Assembly: GCA_045580775.1 (NCBI GenBank)
Contig: JAZNOK010000031.1
Span: 1 to 7,859 of the forward strand
From: JAZMZS01 sp045580775
GTDB lineage: Bacteria; Bacillota; Clostridia; Oscillospirales; CAG-272
Direction of reading: 5' to 3'
DNA length: 7,859 nucleotides
A program made the translations under genes and the position numbers. Every line of letters begins with the position of its first letter. Position 1 is the stretch's first letter. Positions 1 through 5,768 of the stretch are shown piece after piece. The notes under the pieces were generated by a model. That model was not told the origin of the DNA, did not search any database, and saw only the letters and a list, made by a program, of their open reading frames with translations.

Positions 1-87
1 AGAATATTGCGTTTTTCCGTTCCCGCCGTACCGCTATGAAATAGTTCAGTCCGGATAGGCGGGAGTATGGCCGCGGGCCCTTGCCCG
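1..87. other. Window edge, no supportable gene
   Basis: All three forward frames hit a stop within the first 58 bases, so at most the tail of a gene entering from the left could be present, and no tail is recognisable. The stretch contains a widely spaced inverted repeat (TCCCGCC at 21-27 with GGCGGGA at 58-64) and, between its arms, a small CTAT/ATAG dyad at 34-44. Together with the hairpin at 73-88 this looks like a structured intergenic region downstream of spo0A. Confidence 0.5.
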
Positions 88-88
88 C
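73..88 (-). terminator. GC-rich hairpin at the end of spo0A
   Basis: GCGGGC (73-78) and GCCCGC (83-88) form a perfect 6-bp GC stem with a four-base loop, and the stem overlaps the last base of the spo0A stop codon (TAG on the minus strand at 90-88). It sits where a terminator would be expected, but no T-tract follows on the minus strand, so a standard intrinsic terminator is not demonstrated. It could instead act as a 3'-end stabilising structure. Confidence 0.35.
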
Positions 89-870
89 TAGAAAAGCTTG
101 TATTTTAGGCGGAGATTGTCAGCTATCATGGCAATAAACTCAGAATTTGTCGGTTTTCCCCTGTCTACCTGTATAGTGTATCCGAAATAGGAGTTTAGTG
201 TATCTATATCTCCTCTGTCCCATGCAACCTCAATAGCATGTCTTATTGCTCTCTCTACTCTTGAGGTAGTAGTCTGATACTTTTTAGCTACAGAAGGATA
301 GAGGACCTTCGTAACAGAATTTATCACCTCACTGTCACGCACGGTCATTAAGATCGCCGTCCTCAGATACTGATATCCCTTGATATGTGCAGGTACTCCT
401 ATCTGATGGATGATCTTCGTTACATGGCTCTCGATATCAATGGGTAATTTTCCGTCTGAATTGTCGGAAGGATCTTTTTCTGTTCTTCTCTTTTTGTCTA
501 TCATCTCTATATGTCCGAGAAGGTTGTCAAAATCAAAAGGCTTCATCAGGCACACCTCAGCTCCTGCGTTTGTTGCTTCTACAAACAGGGCAGGATTTGA
601 GACCATTGAAAGGATGATAAACGAAGGTGCTCTGTCAGGTATGTAGGTAAGCTTCTTCGATGCTCTGAGAACACCTATACCGTCGAGCTTTGACAGCCAC
701 AGGTCGCATATTACAATATCGGGGTGCCCTGCGTCGATCTTGTCAAGTGCCTCCTCTCCGTTCGACGCCTGCGTAATATTTACAAAACCCACTCCTCTGA
801 GTTTGTCATACACGTTATGTCTATGCATGACATTTTCATCACAAATCAGTATTTTTACATTGTAATCCAT
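88..870 (-). CDS. spo0A: Stage 0 sporulation protein A (Spo0A)
   Basis: Master response regulator and transcription factor for entry into sporulation, phosphorylated through a phosphorelay or directly by kinases. With the start at 870 the protein is 260 aa, close to the family norm. The N-terminal receiver domain (about 5-125) shows the acidic pair D11/E12, phosphoacceptor D56 (the same number as in Bacillus subtilis), switch S88 and conserved K110 in KPFD. A polar linker follows (about 126-142). The C-terminal DNA-binding domain (about 143-260) carries the diagnostic helix SRVERAIRHAIEVAWDRG. An upstream ATG at 930 is open in frame, but GGAG sits nine bases before the ATG at 870, and the receiver fold begins there (MDYNVKILI). 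The residues after D56 (LWLSKLDG) differ from the common L-x-LPxLDG form, with Ser in place of Pro. It is transcribed divergently from a sporulation protease pair. Identity is very secure. Confidence 0.97.
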   Translation of the reverse strand: MDYNVKILICDENVMHRHNVYDKLRGVGFVNITQASNGEEALDKIDAGHPDIVICDLWLSKLDGIGVLRASKKLTYIPDRAPSFIILSMVSNPALFVEATNAGAEVCLMKPFDFDNLLGHIEMIDKKRRTEKDPSDNSDGKLPIDIESHVTKIIHQIGVPAHIKGYQYLRTAILMTVRDSEVINSVTKVLYPSVAKKYQTTTSRVERAIRHAIEVAWDRGDIDTLNSYFGYTIQVDRGKPTNSEFIAMIADNLRLKYKLF

Positions 871-908
871 TTTTTCCATCTCCGTTGTTTTTTTGTTTTG
901 TTGATTTT

Positions 909-949
909 TTTGACATAAATATCCTACCATATTTTGCCATTTATTGCAA
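909..949 (-). promoter_or_regulatory. Candidate spo0A promoter with 0A-like box
   Basis: On the minus strand TTGCAA (949-944) is followed after exactly 17 bases by TAGGAT (926-921), each matching four of six sigma-A consensus positions. The predicted transcript would start near 914 and give a leader of about 45 nt. TGTCAAA (915-909) lies at that start point and differs by one base from the Spo0A box TGTCGAA, suggesting autoregulation. The GTAGGATATT segment also resembles a sigma-H -35 element, but no matching -10 was found. Both promoter and box are inferred from motif matches only. Confidence 0.4.
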
Positions 950-990
950 TAGTTAACACAAATAAAAAATTAACAAAGATAATCAATACA

Positions 991-1011
991 AATTGGTATA
1001 ATTTACCAATT
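991..1011 (+). promoter_or_regulatory. Perfect dyad enclosing an extended -10 promoter box
   Basis: AATTGGTA (991-998) and TACCAATT (1004-1011) are a perfect 8-bp inverted repeat around a five-base centre. The plus-strand sequence TGGTATAAT (994-1002) inside it is a perfect extended -10 element (TGnTATAAT), which can work without a good -35, and none is visible. A repressor-type dimer bound to the dyad would cover the -10. The predicted start near 1009 would give the downstream M23 gene a leader of about 119 nt. Seen directly: the dyad and the box. Inferred: operator function. Confidence 0.45.
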
Positions 1012-1068
1012 GATTGGACGGGCTGCTGTCGCATAAAAAAACATTATAAGTAAAAAGGACGAAATCGG

Positions 1069-1096
1069 TATTATTCACACATGTCATGCATACTAA
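1069..1096 (+). promoter_or_regulatory. Candidate sigma-E-type promoter for the M23/M50 pair
   Basis: CATACTAA (1089-1096) resembles the mother-cell sigma-E -10 (CATACAMT) and also fits the sigma-G -10 (CATNMTA). TATTATT (1069-1075) matches six of seven positions of the sigma-E -35 KMATATT. The 13-base gap is slightly short against the usual 14-15. No sigma-G -35 is visible. In B. subtilis spoIVFAB is a sigma-E operon, so the match agrees with the genes downstream. A weak sigma-A alternative (TTCACA-N18-TATACA) overlaps. Confidence 0.42.
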
Positions 1097-1127
1097 TTAT
1101 ACACAGTAATCATCTTGCGAGGTAAGT

Positions 1128-2039
1128 ATGAAAGAAGCAGTCCGCATCCAAAATTCTCAGAGCAGTGCACATATCTCGACCGAACAGAGAAACAGAAGGC
1201 AATGCCCACAGCACTCAGCTGCAGGCTGTTTTTCCGATACACTGAAAAACAATACCGCCGACACCGAACAGACAAAAGCCGACGCGTGCTCGGTAAAACG
1301 GCTGTACAACGAATGGATCTTTTTATGTGTGGGGCTGTGTGTATGCTTTTTGCTTTTACTGACATCCGGCGATACGCTGAGGTCTCTGTCTCAGTCAGAC
1401 GGAATAAATGCCCTGTCAGAGTCGCTCAGATCTGTCATCTCCGAAAACTCCTCGGTAGCTGTATTCTTCGGTCTTTGTGACGATGAAGAGCCAAACGAAG
1501 ATCCGTCACAAAGTGTACTCCCCCAGAGCATTCCTGTTTTTAACTACGTGCAAGAGTCCTCACGCGAGGAATACATAGAAAAACACAACGCAGAAAACTA
1601 CCGCATCTCAGGAACACTGCCTGTGTTCGGAACGGTAAGCTCGGGGTATTCCTTTCGCAAAAATCCCTTTTGGGGGAAGTACGAAAACGAATCCGAGTAT
1701 GAATTTCACTCGGGTGTGGATATAGCGGCAGATCACGGAACAGAGATACTGTGCTATCTTGACGGAACGGTGGAAAAGTGTGCTCTGTCGGCAAGCTACG
1801 GGTACTATGTATGTGTTGACCACGGAGACGGACTCAAGACCCTGTATGCTCACGCCAGCCGCCTTTTGTGCAATGAAGGAGACGAGGTAAAACAAGGTCA
1901 GGTGATAGCTACCGTAGGAGACACAGGCAGAGCGACCGGGGCTCATCTGCACTTTGAAGTATATGAAAACGGCGAGACTGCCGACCCTGCAAAATACCTG
2001 AAGATGCTGTATGCCGATACATCGGAGGCAGATAATTGA
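1128..2039 (+). CDS. Membrane-anchored M23 (LytM) metalloendopeptidase, SpoIVFA-like
   Basis: A 303-aa protein with a polar N-terminal region (1-60), one membrane segment (about 62-80), an acidic low-complexity linker (about 118-145) and a C-terminal M23/LytM domain (about 160-295). The domain keeps every zinc and catalytic residue of an active peptidoglycan endopeptidase: H194 and D198 in HSGVD, H242 in YAHAS, and H273/H275 in HLHFE. GAGG at 1119-1122, five bases before the ATG, supports the start. The gene overlaps the M50 protease gene by four bases. That pairing matches SpoIVFA, the single-pass LytM protein that holds SpoIVFB inactive in the outer forespore membrane until SpoIVB cleaves it. 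The alternative is a SpoIIQ-like or general cell-wall M23 protein. The M23 family assignment is secure; the SpoIVFA role rests on neighbourhood and architecture. Confidence 0.85.
   Translation: MKEAVRIQNSQSSAHISTEQRNRRQCPQHSAAGCFSDTLKNNTADTEQTKADACSVKRLYNEWIFLCVGLCVCFLLLLTSGDTLRSLSQSDGINALSESLRSVISENSSVAVFFGLCDDEEPNEDPSQSVLPQSIPVFNYVQESSREEYIEKHNAENYRISGTLPVFGTVSSGYSFRKNPFWGKYENESEYEFHSGVDIAADHGTEILCYLDGTVEKCALSASYGYYVCVDHGDGLKTLYAHASRLLCNEGDEVKQGQVIATVGDTGRATGAHLHFEVYENGETADPAKYLKMLYADTSEADN
2024..2038 (+). promoter_or_regulatory. Strong ribosome binding site fixing a TTG start
   Basis: GGAGG (2024-2028) lies seven bases before TTG (2036-2038), inside the last codons of the M23 gene. The TTG overlaps that gene's TGA stop as TTGA. 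This is the best reason to start the M50 gene at the TTG instead of the ATG at 2063, which lacks a comparable site, and it implies translational coupling of the two genes. Confidence 0.75.
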
Positions 2040-2638
2040 CCTTCAAAAGAACAAGAGCAGCCATGACGCTCTGCTATGCCGCGTACATTTTTGTGCTGAT
2101 GCTGTATGTACTCTCTACACCGCCCTTTATCTGTGTAAGCACACTTGTGTGTGCCTTTATCCACGAGATATGCCATATTGCATGTGCTTATGCACTCGGA
2201 AGGCAAGTGCGGCCGCTTGCCTTCTCATGCGTTGGGCTGTATCCGGAGCTCGGGGCAGGCTCTGATCTGTCTTGTATCCTAATATACGCGGCAGGACCTC
2301 TGTTCAATGTTTGTGTGTGCTTTGGCTGTTTGTGCATTCTGAAAATGACTCAATCAGAGTGGGCATTCGAGCTGTTCTCGGTCAATGCCGCACTCGCTGT
2401 ATATAATCTCACCCCCGTCCCTTACTCGGATGGCGGAGGAATACTGAATATCGCTCTGTGCTTTGTCCTCGGGCGGAGACGAGGTGGGACTGTATGCTAT
2501 ATAATATGGCTGGTTTGTTCTTTTATGCTTTTTGTTCTTTTTTCATTCAGGTTTTTTATATACGGAGCAGGGTTCTTTTCCTTTTATTGCTCTTTTTTGT
2601 TTGTGATGAACTCAATATCAAGACTGTCGGGAGAATAA
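2036..2638 (+). CDS. spoIVFB: M50 site-2 protease, SpoIVFB-like
   Basis: A 200-aa, very hydrophobic intramembrane zinc metalloprotease. It shows the M50 signatures HEICH (43-47; two zinc histidines and catalytic Glu44) and N124-x-x-P-x-P-x-x-D132-G-G, where D132 is the third zinc ligand, plus the family motif AGPLFN (86-91). The HExxH position equals that of B. subtilis SpoIVFB (43-47), with the Asp five residues earlier than its D137. SpoIVFB cleaves the pro-sequence from pro-sigma-K in the mother-cell membrane. The TTG start keeps the N-terminal membrane segment and is backed by a strong GGAGG. The protein is shorter than the Bacillus enzyme (about 288 aa), lacks an evident C-terminal CBS domain, and is cysteine-rich (about 15 Cys in 200). 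It is translationally coupled to the upstream M23 gene. M50 membership is secure; pro-sigma-K as substrate is inferred. Confidence 0.85.
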   Translation: MTFKRTRAAMTLCYAAYIFVLMLYVLSTPPFICVSTLVCAFIHEICHIACAYALGRQVRPLAFSCVGLYPELGAGSDLSCILIYAAGPLFNVCVCFGCLCILKMTQSEWAFELFSVNAALAVYNLTPVPYSDGGGILNIALCFVLGRRRGGTVCYIIWLVCSFMLFVLFSFRFFIYGAGFFSFYCSFLFVMNSISRLSGE

Positions 2639-2660
2639 CAGAGCATTAAAGAGAATAACA
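2631..2660. repeat. Short direct repeat across the M50 stop codon
   Basis: GAGAATAACA occurs at 2631-2640, covering the TAA stop at 2636-2638, and again at 2651-2660, exactly 20 bp later. The sequence after each copy is also similar. It may be a small tandem duplication; no function is implied. Confidence 0.5.
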
Positions 2661-2674
2661 AAGATTACGTGCGG

Positions 2675-2730
2675 ATTTCGCAAGAATTTCGCCACAAACC
2701 TCGATATTTCTCGGTTTATCGTAGTTTATC
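2675..2730. repeat. Helically phased short direct repeats upstream of the pot promoter
   Basis: ATTTCGC occurs at 2675-2681 and 2686-2692 (11-bp period), and GTTTATC at 2714-2720 and 2724-2730 (10-bp period). These turn-of-helix spacings are followed by A/T tracts (2731-2760) leading into the potA promoter. They could mark an activator site, curved DNA or an UP-type element. No convincing intrinsic terminator for the M50 gene was found in this stretch. Confidence 0.35.
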
Positions 2731-2760
2731 AAGAAATTTTAAGTTTTTTTAGAAAAAATA

Positions 2761-2789
2761 TTGCATTTTGTATCTACATTATATATAAT
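2761..2789 (+). promoter_or_regulatory. Sigma-A promoter of the pot operon
   Basis: TTGCAT (2761-2766, four of six) and TATAAT (2784-2789, perfect) are separated by the ideal 17 bases, preceded by an A/T-rich stretch that could act as an UP element. Transcription would start near 2796, leaving a leader of about 105 nt before potA. This is the best promoter in the window by motif match. Confidence 0.7.
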
Positions 2790-2795
2790 AGTCTG

Positions 2796-2900
2796 CGTAA
2801 CATGGAGTAGGCTCGGAAAAATGCTTTTTCCACTCTTTGCAAAATGTTTTTTTATCTTATTGCGAAAGGAATGACCGTCCTCAGACGGTGATTTTGTGTA
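2796..2900 (+). promoter_or_regulatory. Structured 5' leader of potA with mini-ORF
   Basis: Three consecutive hairpins are possible. H1 pairs GGAAAAA (2815-2821) with TTTTTCC (2825-2831). H2 pairs CTTTGCAA (2835-2842) with TTGCGAAAG (2860-2868) with one bulge, and would bury part of the Shine-Dalgarno-like AAAGGA (2865-2870). H3 pairs ACCGTC (2874-2879) with GACGGT (2884-2889). The only sequence well spaced for the potA ATG is GGTGA (2887-2891), partly inside H3. ATG at 2871 opens a six-codon frame, MTVLRR, ending in TGA at 2889-2891, in frame with potA. Its AAAGGA directly abuts the ATG, which is too close for normal initiation. No known riboswitch class was recognised. Regulation by folding is inferred. 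Confidence 0.4.
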
Positions 2901-4043
2901 ATGGACAAGCTTATTGAACTGAAGAATATAATAAAAGAATATGACGGCGAGCGTGTACTCGATGACATATCTATGGTCATCCATGACAAGGAGTTTGTTA
3001 CATTGCTCGGTCCCTCAGGATGCGGAAAGACCACAACACTGCGTATCATCGGCGGCTTTGTAGAGGCGGACCGGGGAGATCTGCTCTTTAGCGGAAAACG
3101 TGTAAATGACCTGCCCGCATACAAAAGGCCGGTAAACACGGTGTTTCAGAGGTATGCACTTTTCCCGCATCTCAACGTCTATGAAAATATCGCCTTTGCT
3201 CTGAGACTGAAAAAGCTCCCTGAAGCCGAAATTAAGGCACGCGTAGGTGAAATGCTCCACATGGTGCATCTCGACGGCTTTCAAAAAAGGAAGGTCACGC
3301 TCCTTTCCGGAGGTCAGCAGCAGCGAGTCGCAATAGCGAGAGCTCTGATAAACAAGCCGAAAGTTCTTTTGCTCGATGAGCCCTTGGGAGCACTTGATCT
3401 CAAGCTCAGAAAAGATATGCAAAACGAGCTCAAATCCATCCAGAAGGAAACAGGCATAACCTTTATCTACGTTACTCATGACCAGGAGGAAGCCCTCTCG
3501 ATGTCCGACACCGTCGTTGTTATGGCTGACGGAAAGATACAGCAAATAGGCACACCTCAGGATATTTACAACGAACCTGTTAACGCATTTGTGGCTGACT
3601 TCATCGGAGAGTCAAACATCGTTGACGGTGTGATGCTGGAAGATTATAAGGCTAAATTCCATGGGCACGTGTTTGACTGTCTGGATGCAGGCTTTGACAA
3701 AAACGAACAGGTCGATATCGTAGTCCGCCCGGAGGATGTAGATGTCGTTACTCCCGATCGCGGAATGCTCAAGGGAACTGTCAGCTCGGTCACATTCAAA
3801 GGAGTCCACTATGAGATCATCGTAGATATCGGGGGCTTTAAATGGATGATACAGACCACCGACTACGTGGGAGAGGGAGAAAACATCGGGCTGTTCATTG
3901 AGCCTGACGCGATCCACATCATGAAAAAATCCGAATACTCCGGTATGTTCGGTGACTATTCTACCTTCTCAGACGAGATGGACACACTCTCCGACCCTGC
4001 TCTGGCAGAAGAGGAAGAGGAGAGCTCAGACGAGCAGAGATAG
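2901..4043 (+). CDS. potA: Spermidine/putrescine ABC transporter ATPase PotA
   Basis: Cytoplasmic ATPase that powers polyamine import through PotB/PotC. The 380-aa protein carries the full ABC set: Walker A GPSGCGKT (37-44), Q-loop Gln83 (VFQRYALFPH), signature LSGGQQQRVAIARAL (135-149), Walker B VLLLDE (155-160), D-loop LGALD (162-166) and switch His193 (YVTHDQ). A TOBE-type regulatory domain typical of this subfamily follows (about 245-345). An in-frame TGA ten bases upstream (2889-2891) rules out a longer N-terminus, and the ATG at 2901 begins the usual MxxLIELKNIIKEYDG opening. The extreme C-terminus (about 355-380) is an unusually acidic tail with EEEEESSDEQ, beyond the TOBE fold. It is first gene of the potABCD operon, under the promoter at 2761-2789 and the structured leader. 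The translation signal is weak, suggesting controlled initiation. Family and operon identity are secure; the exact polyamine is not readable. Confidence 0.95.
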   Translation: MDKLIELKNIIKEYDGERVLDDISMVIHDKEFVTLLGPSGCGKTTTLRIIGGFVEADRGDLLFSGKRVNDLPAYKRPVNTVFQRYALFPHLNVYENIAFALRLKKLPEAEIKARVGEMLHMVHLDGFQKRKVTLLSGGQQQRVAIARALINKPKVLLLDEPLGALDLKLRKDMQNELKSIQKETGITFIYVTHDQEEALSMSDTVVVMADGKIQQIGTPQDIYNEPVNAFVADFIGESNIVDGVMLEDYKAKFHGHVFDCLDAGFDKNEQVDIVVRPEDVDVVTPDRGMLKGTVSSVTFKGVHYEIIVDIGGFKWMIQTTDYVGEGENIGLFIEPDAIHIMKKSEYSGMFGDYSTFSDEMDTLSDPALAEEEEESSDEQR

Positions 4044-4098
4044 CAGTTATTTCGCTTCTTTCTTCTTTACTTTGATTTTTCAGAGGTTTAATTAAAAG

Positions 4099-4929
4099 AT
4101 GAACAAAAGATCGACCGCATTAAGAAAACTTGCGGCAGCACCCCACATCGTATGGGCTGTGCTGTTTATCATAGCACCGTTACTTTTTGTCGTTTACTAT
4201 GCTTTCACAGACAAGAGCGGTGAGTTTACCCTCTCTAATTTTGCTCAGATGGCAGATCCGAACTATATTCAGGTATTCATACGTTCGATCAGCTTTGCCA
4301 TTATCGCGACATTTATATGTTTTCTTGTTGCATACCCTCTGGCATACTTCATCTCTCAGATGAAGGTAAACACTCAGGGAATGCTCATCATGCTCGTCAT
4401 GCTCCCCATGTGGATGAATCTTCTCATCCGCACATACTCCTGGATGACGATACTCGAGGACACCGGAGTCATAAACTCCGCTCTCGGTTTTTTGGGATTG
4501 GAACCTATCAAAATGATCAACACCCCGGCAGCTGTCATACTCGGCATGGTATATAACTATCTGCCGTATATGGTAATGCCCATATATTCAGCCATGACAA
4601 AGATAGACCGCTCCCACATTGAAGCGGCCAGAGACTTGGGCTGCAACAGCATGCACGTTATCACGAAGGTGGTCTTTCCCCTTTCTGTGTCGGGTATCAT
4701 TTCCGGTATTACCATGGTATTCGTTCCATCCATCTCCACTTTCTATATTTCTCAAAAGCTCGGCGGAGGAAACTTCGACCTTGTAGGAGATACTATAGAG
4801 AGACAGTTCCAGGTCGCCTACAACTACAACCTCGGTGCGGCTATGTCGCTTGTACTGATGGTGCTGATACTGATATGCATGGCTGTCATGAACAAGTTCG
4901 GCAATGACGAGGACGAGGTGATAGTATGA
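4099..4929 (+). CDS. potB: Polyamine ABC transporter permease PotB
   Basis: Integral membrane half of the polyamine import channel, 276 aa with about six transmembrane helices. The first is near residues 16-37 (WAVLFIIAPLLFVVYYAF) and the last near 247-265. The cytoplasmic EAA loop that docks onto PotA is clear: EAARDLGC begins at residue 175, with the conserved FPLSVSGIISG following. The gene lies 55 bases after potA in a pyrimidine-rich spacer and overlaps potC by four bases (ATGA), so potB and potC are probably translationally coupled. GAGG at 4083-4086 is 12 bases before the ATG, longer than usual, so initiation may be moderate. Order in the operon and similarity pattern (NLIRTYSW-type region after TM3, MVYNYLPYMVMPIY) fit PotB/PotH; PotB versus PotH is decided by operon company rather than by a unique residue. 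Confidence 0.93.
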   Translation: MNKRSTALRKLAAAPHIVWAVLFIIAPLLFVVYYAFTDKSGEFTLSNFAQMADPNYIQVFIRSISFAIIATFICFLVAYPLAYFISQMKVNTQGMLIMLVMLPMWMNLLIRTYSWMTILEDTGVINSALGFLGLEPIKMINTPAAVILGMVYNYLPYMVMPIYSAMTKIDRSHIEAARDLGCNSMHVITKVVFPLSVSGIISGITMVFVPSISTFYISQKLGGGNFDLVGDTIERQFQVAYNYNLGAAMSLVLMVLILICMAVMNKFGNDEDEVIV

Positions 4930-5723
4930 AAGTAATGTCAAAGGTATATACGGCACTCGTATTCGTATTTCTCTACGCCCCGATAGCTGTGCTGATACTC
5001 TTCTCATTTAACTCCACAAACAGCACCGGAGTTTTTGCCGGTTTTTCTCTGTACTGGTACAAAGAGCTGTTTTCCAACTCAGCCGCCCTCGGAGCTCTAA
5101 AAAACACCCTCATTTTGGCTACTCTGTCTGCTGTTGTTGCATCAGTCATAGGTACCGCCGCAGCAACAGGCATAGTGAAGTTTCGCCGAAGAGCAGTAAA
5201 AAGCACCGTTTTGTCTGTCACCAATATCCCGATGATGAATCCTGACATAGTGACAGGTATATCTCTGATGCTTTTGTTCGTGTTCATCGGTAGAATGATG
5301 GGGCTGTCGAGCAACCTCAGCTTTTGGACTTTGCTTATAGCTCATATCACATTCAATATTCCTTACGTTATACTCAATGTCCTGCCTAAATTTTCGCAGA
5401 TGGATGTCCATCTGCCGGAAGCTGCAATGGATCTCGGTTGCACCCCTCTCAAATCCTTTCTCAAGGTGGAGCTGCCTGCAATATTACCCGGAGTGCTAAG
5501 CGGCTTTATTATGTCATTTACCCTTTCTCTTGACGACTTTATCATCAGCCATTTTACCACAAGCGGATTTGAGACTCTGCCGATATTCATCTATTCAATG
5601 ACCAAGAAAAAAGTAAAGCCGGATATGTACGCACTATCTACCCTCATATTCGTGGCAATACTGATACTGCTCATTCTCTCGAATGTCATCTCGGCAAAGA
5701 GCGAAAAGAAAAACAGAAAATAA
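4926..5723 (+). CDS. potC: Polyamine ABC transporter permease PotC
   Basis: Second permease subunit, pairing with PotB. It has 265 aa and about six membrane helices: TM1 near 8-28 (ALVFVFLYAPIAVLILFSF) and the last near 236-257, with a basic C-terminus (KSEKKNRK) predicted to lie in the cytoplasm. The EAA loop EAAMDLGC starts at residue 165 and runs into LPAILPGVLSGF, the coupling helix for PotA. The stretch SFTLSLDDFIISHFTTS is characteristic of PotC/PotI. ATG at 4926 overlaps the potB stop, with GAGG (4915-4918) seven bases upstream. It is followed after 42 bases by potD, so it is co-transcribed. Function is secure at family level; substrate range within polyamines is not. Confidence 0.94.
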   Translation: MKVMSKVYTALVFVFLYAPIAVLILFSFNSTNSTGVFAGFSLYWYKELFSNSAALGALKNTLILATLSAVVASVIGTAAATGIVKFRRRAVKSTVLSVTNIPMMNPDIVTGISLMLLFVFIGRMMGLSSNLSFWTLLIAHITFNIPYVILNVLPKFSQMDVHLPEAAMDLGCTPLKSFLKVELPAILPGVLSGFIMSFTLSLDDFIISHFTTSGFETLPIFIYSMTKKKVKPDMYALSTLIFVAILILLILSNVISAKSEKKNRK

Positions 5724-5745
5724 TCTATCACCCATTCTTTTTTCT

Positions 5746-5768
5746 AAGGAGAACAAGTAAAGAAGTTG
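5746..5768 (+). promoter_or_regulatory. Distant Shine-Dalgarno and TTG start of potD
   Basis: AAGGAG (5746-5751) is a strong ribosome binding site, but it lies 14 bases before TTG (5766-5768), the only start codon that gives a complete signal peptide. No in-frame ATG, GTG or TTG lies between them. The next in-frame Met is at 5802-5804, which would remove the basic N-region and half of the hydrophobic core. The combination of TTG and wide spacing suggests limited translation or an additional unrecognised contact. Confidence 0.5.

Noticed and set aside
917..928. Sigma-H-like -35 (GTAGGATATT on the minus strand) upstream of spo0A
   Set aside because: No sigma-H -10 (GAAT-type) at a suitable distance was found, so only the sigma-A reading is listed.
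879..930. Longer spo0A starts at 930 or 879
   Set aside because: The extra residues are polar and AT-derived and precede the receiver fold. The GGAG abuts the ATG at 879 but is well spaced for 870.
1115..1480. 121-codon plus-strand frame overlapping the M23 start
   Set aside because: It is in another frame of the M23 gene, is very rich in Arg and Cys, and has no domain signature.
2815..2853. Intrinsic terminator or known riboswitch in the potA leader
   Set aside because: The H1 stem is AT-rich and the T-run comes about 15 bases later, not directly after it; no conserved riboswitch core was recognised.
3015..3545. Long minus-strand open frame (176 codons) inside potA
   Set aside because: It lies wholly opposite conserved ABC motifs of potA, shows no recognisable domain, and has no independent context.
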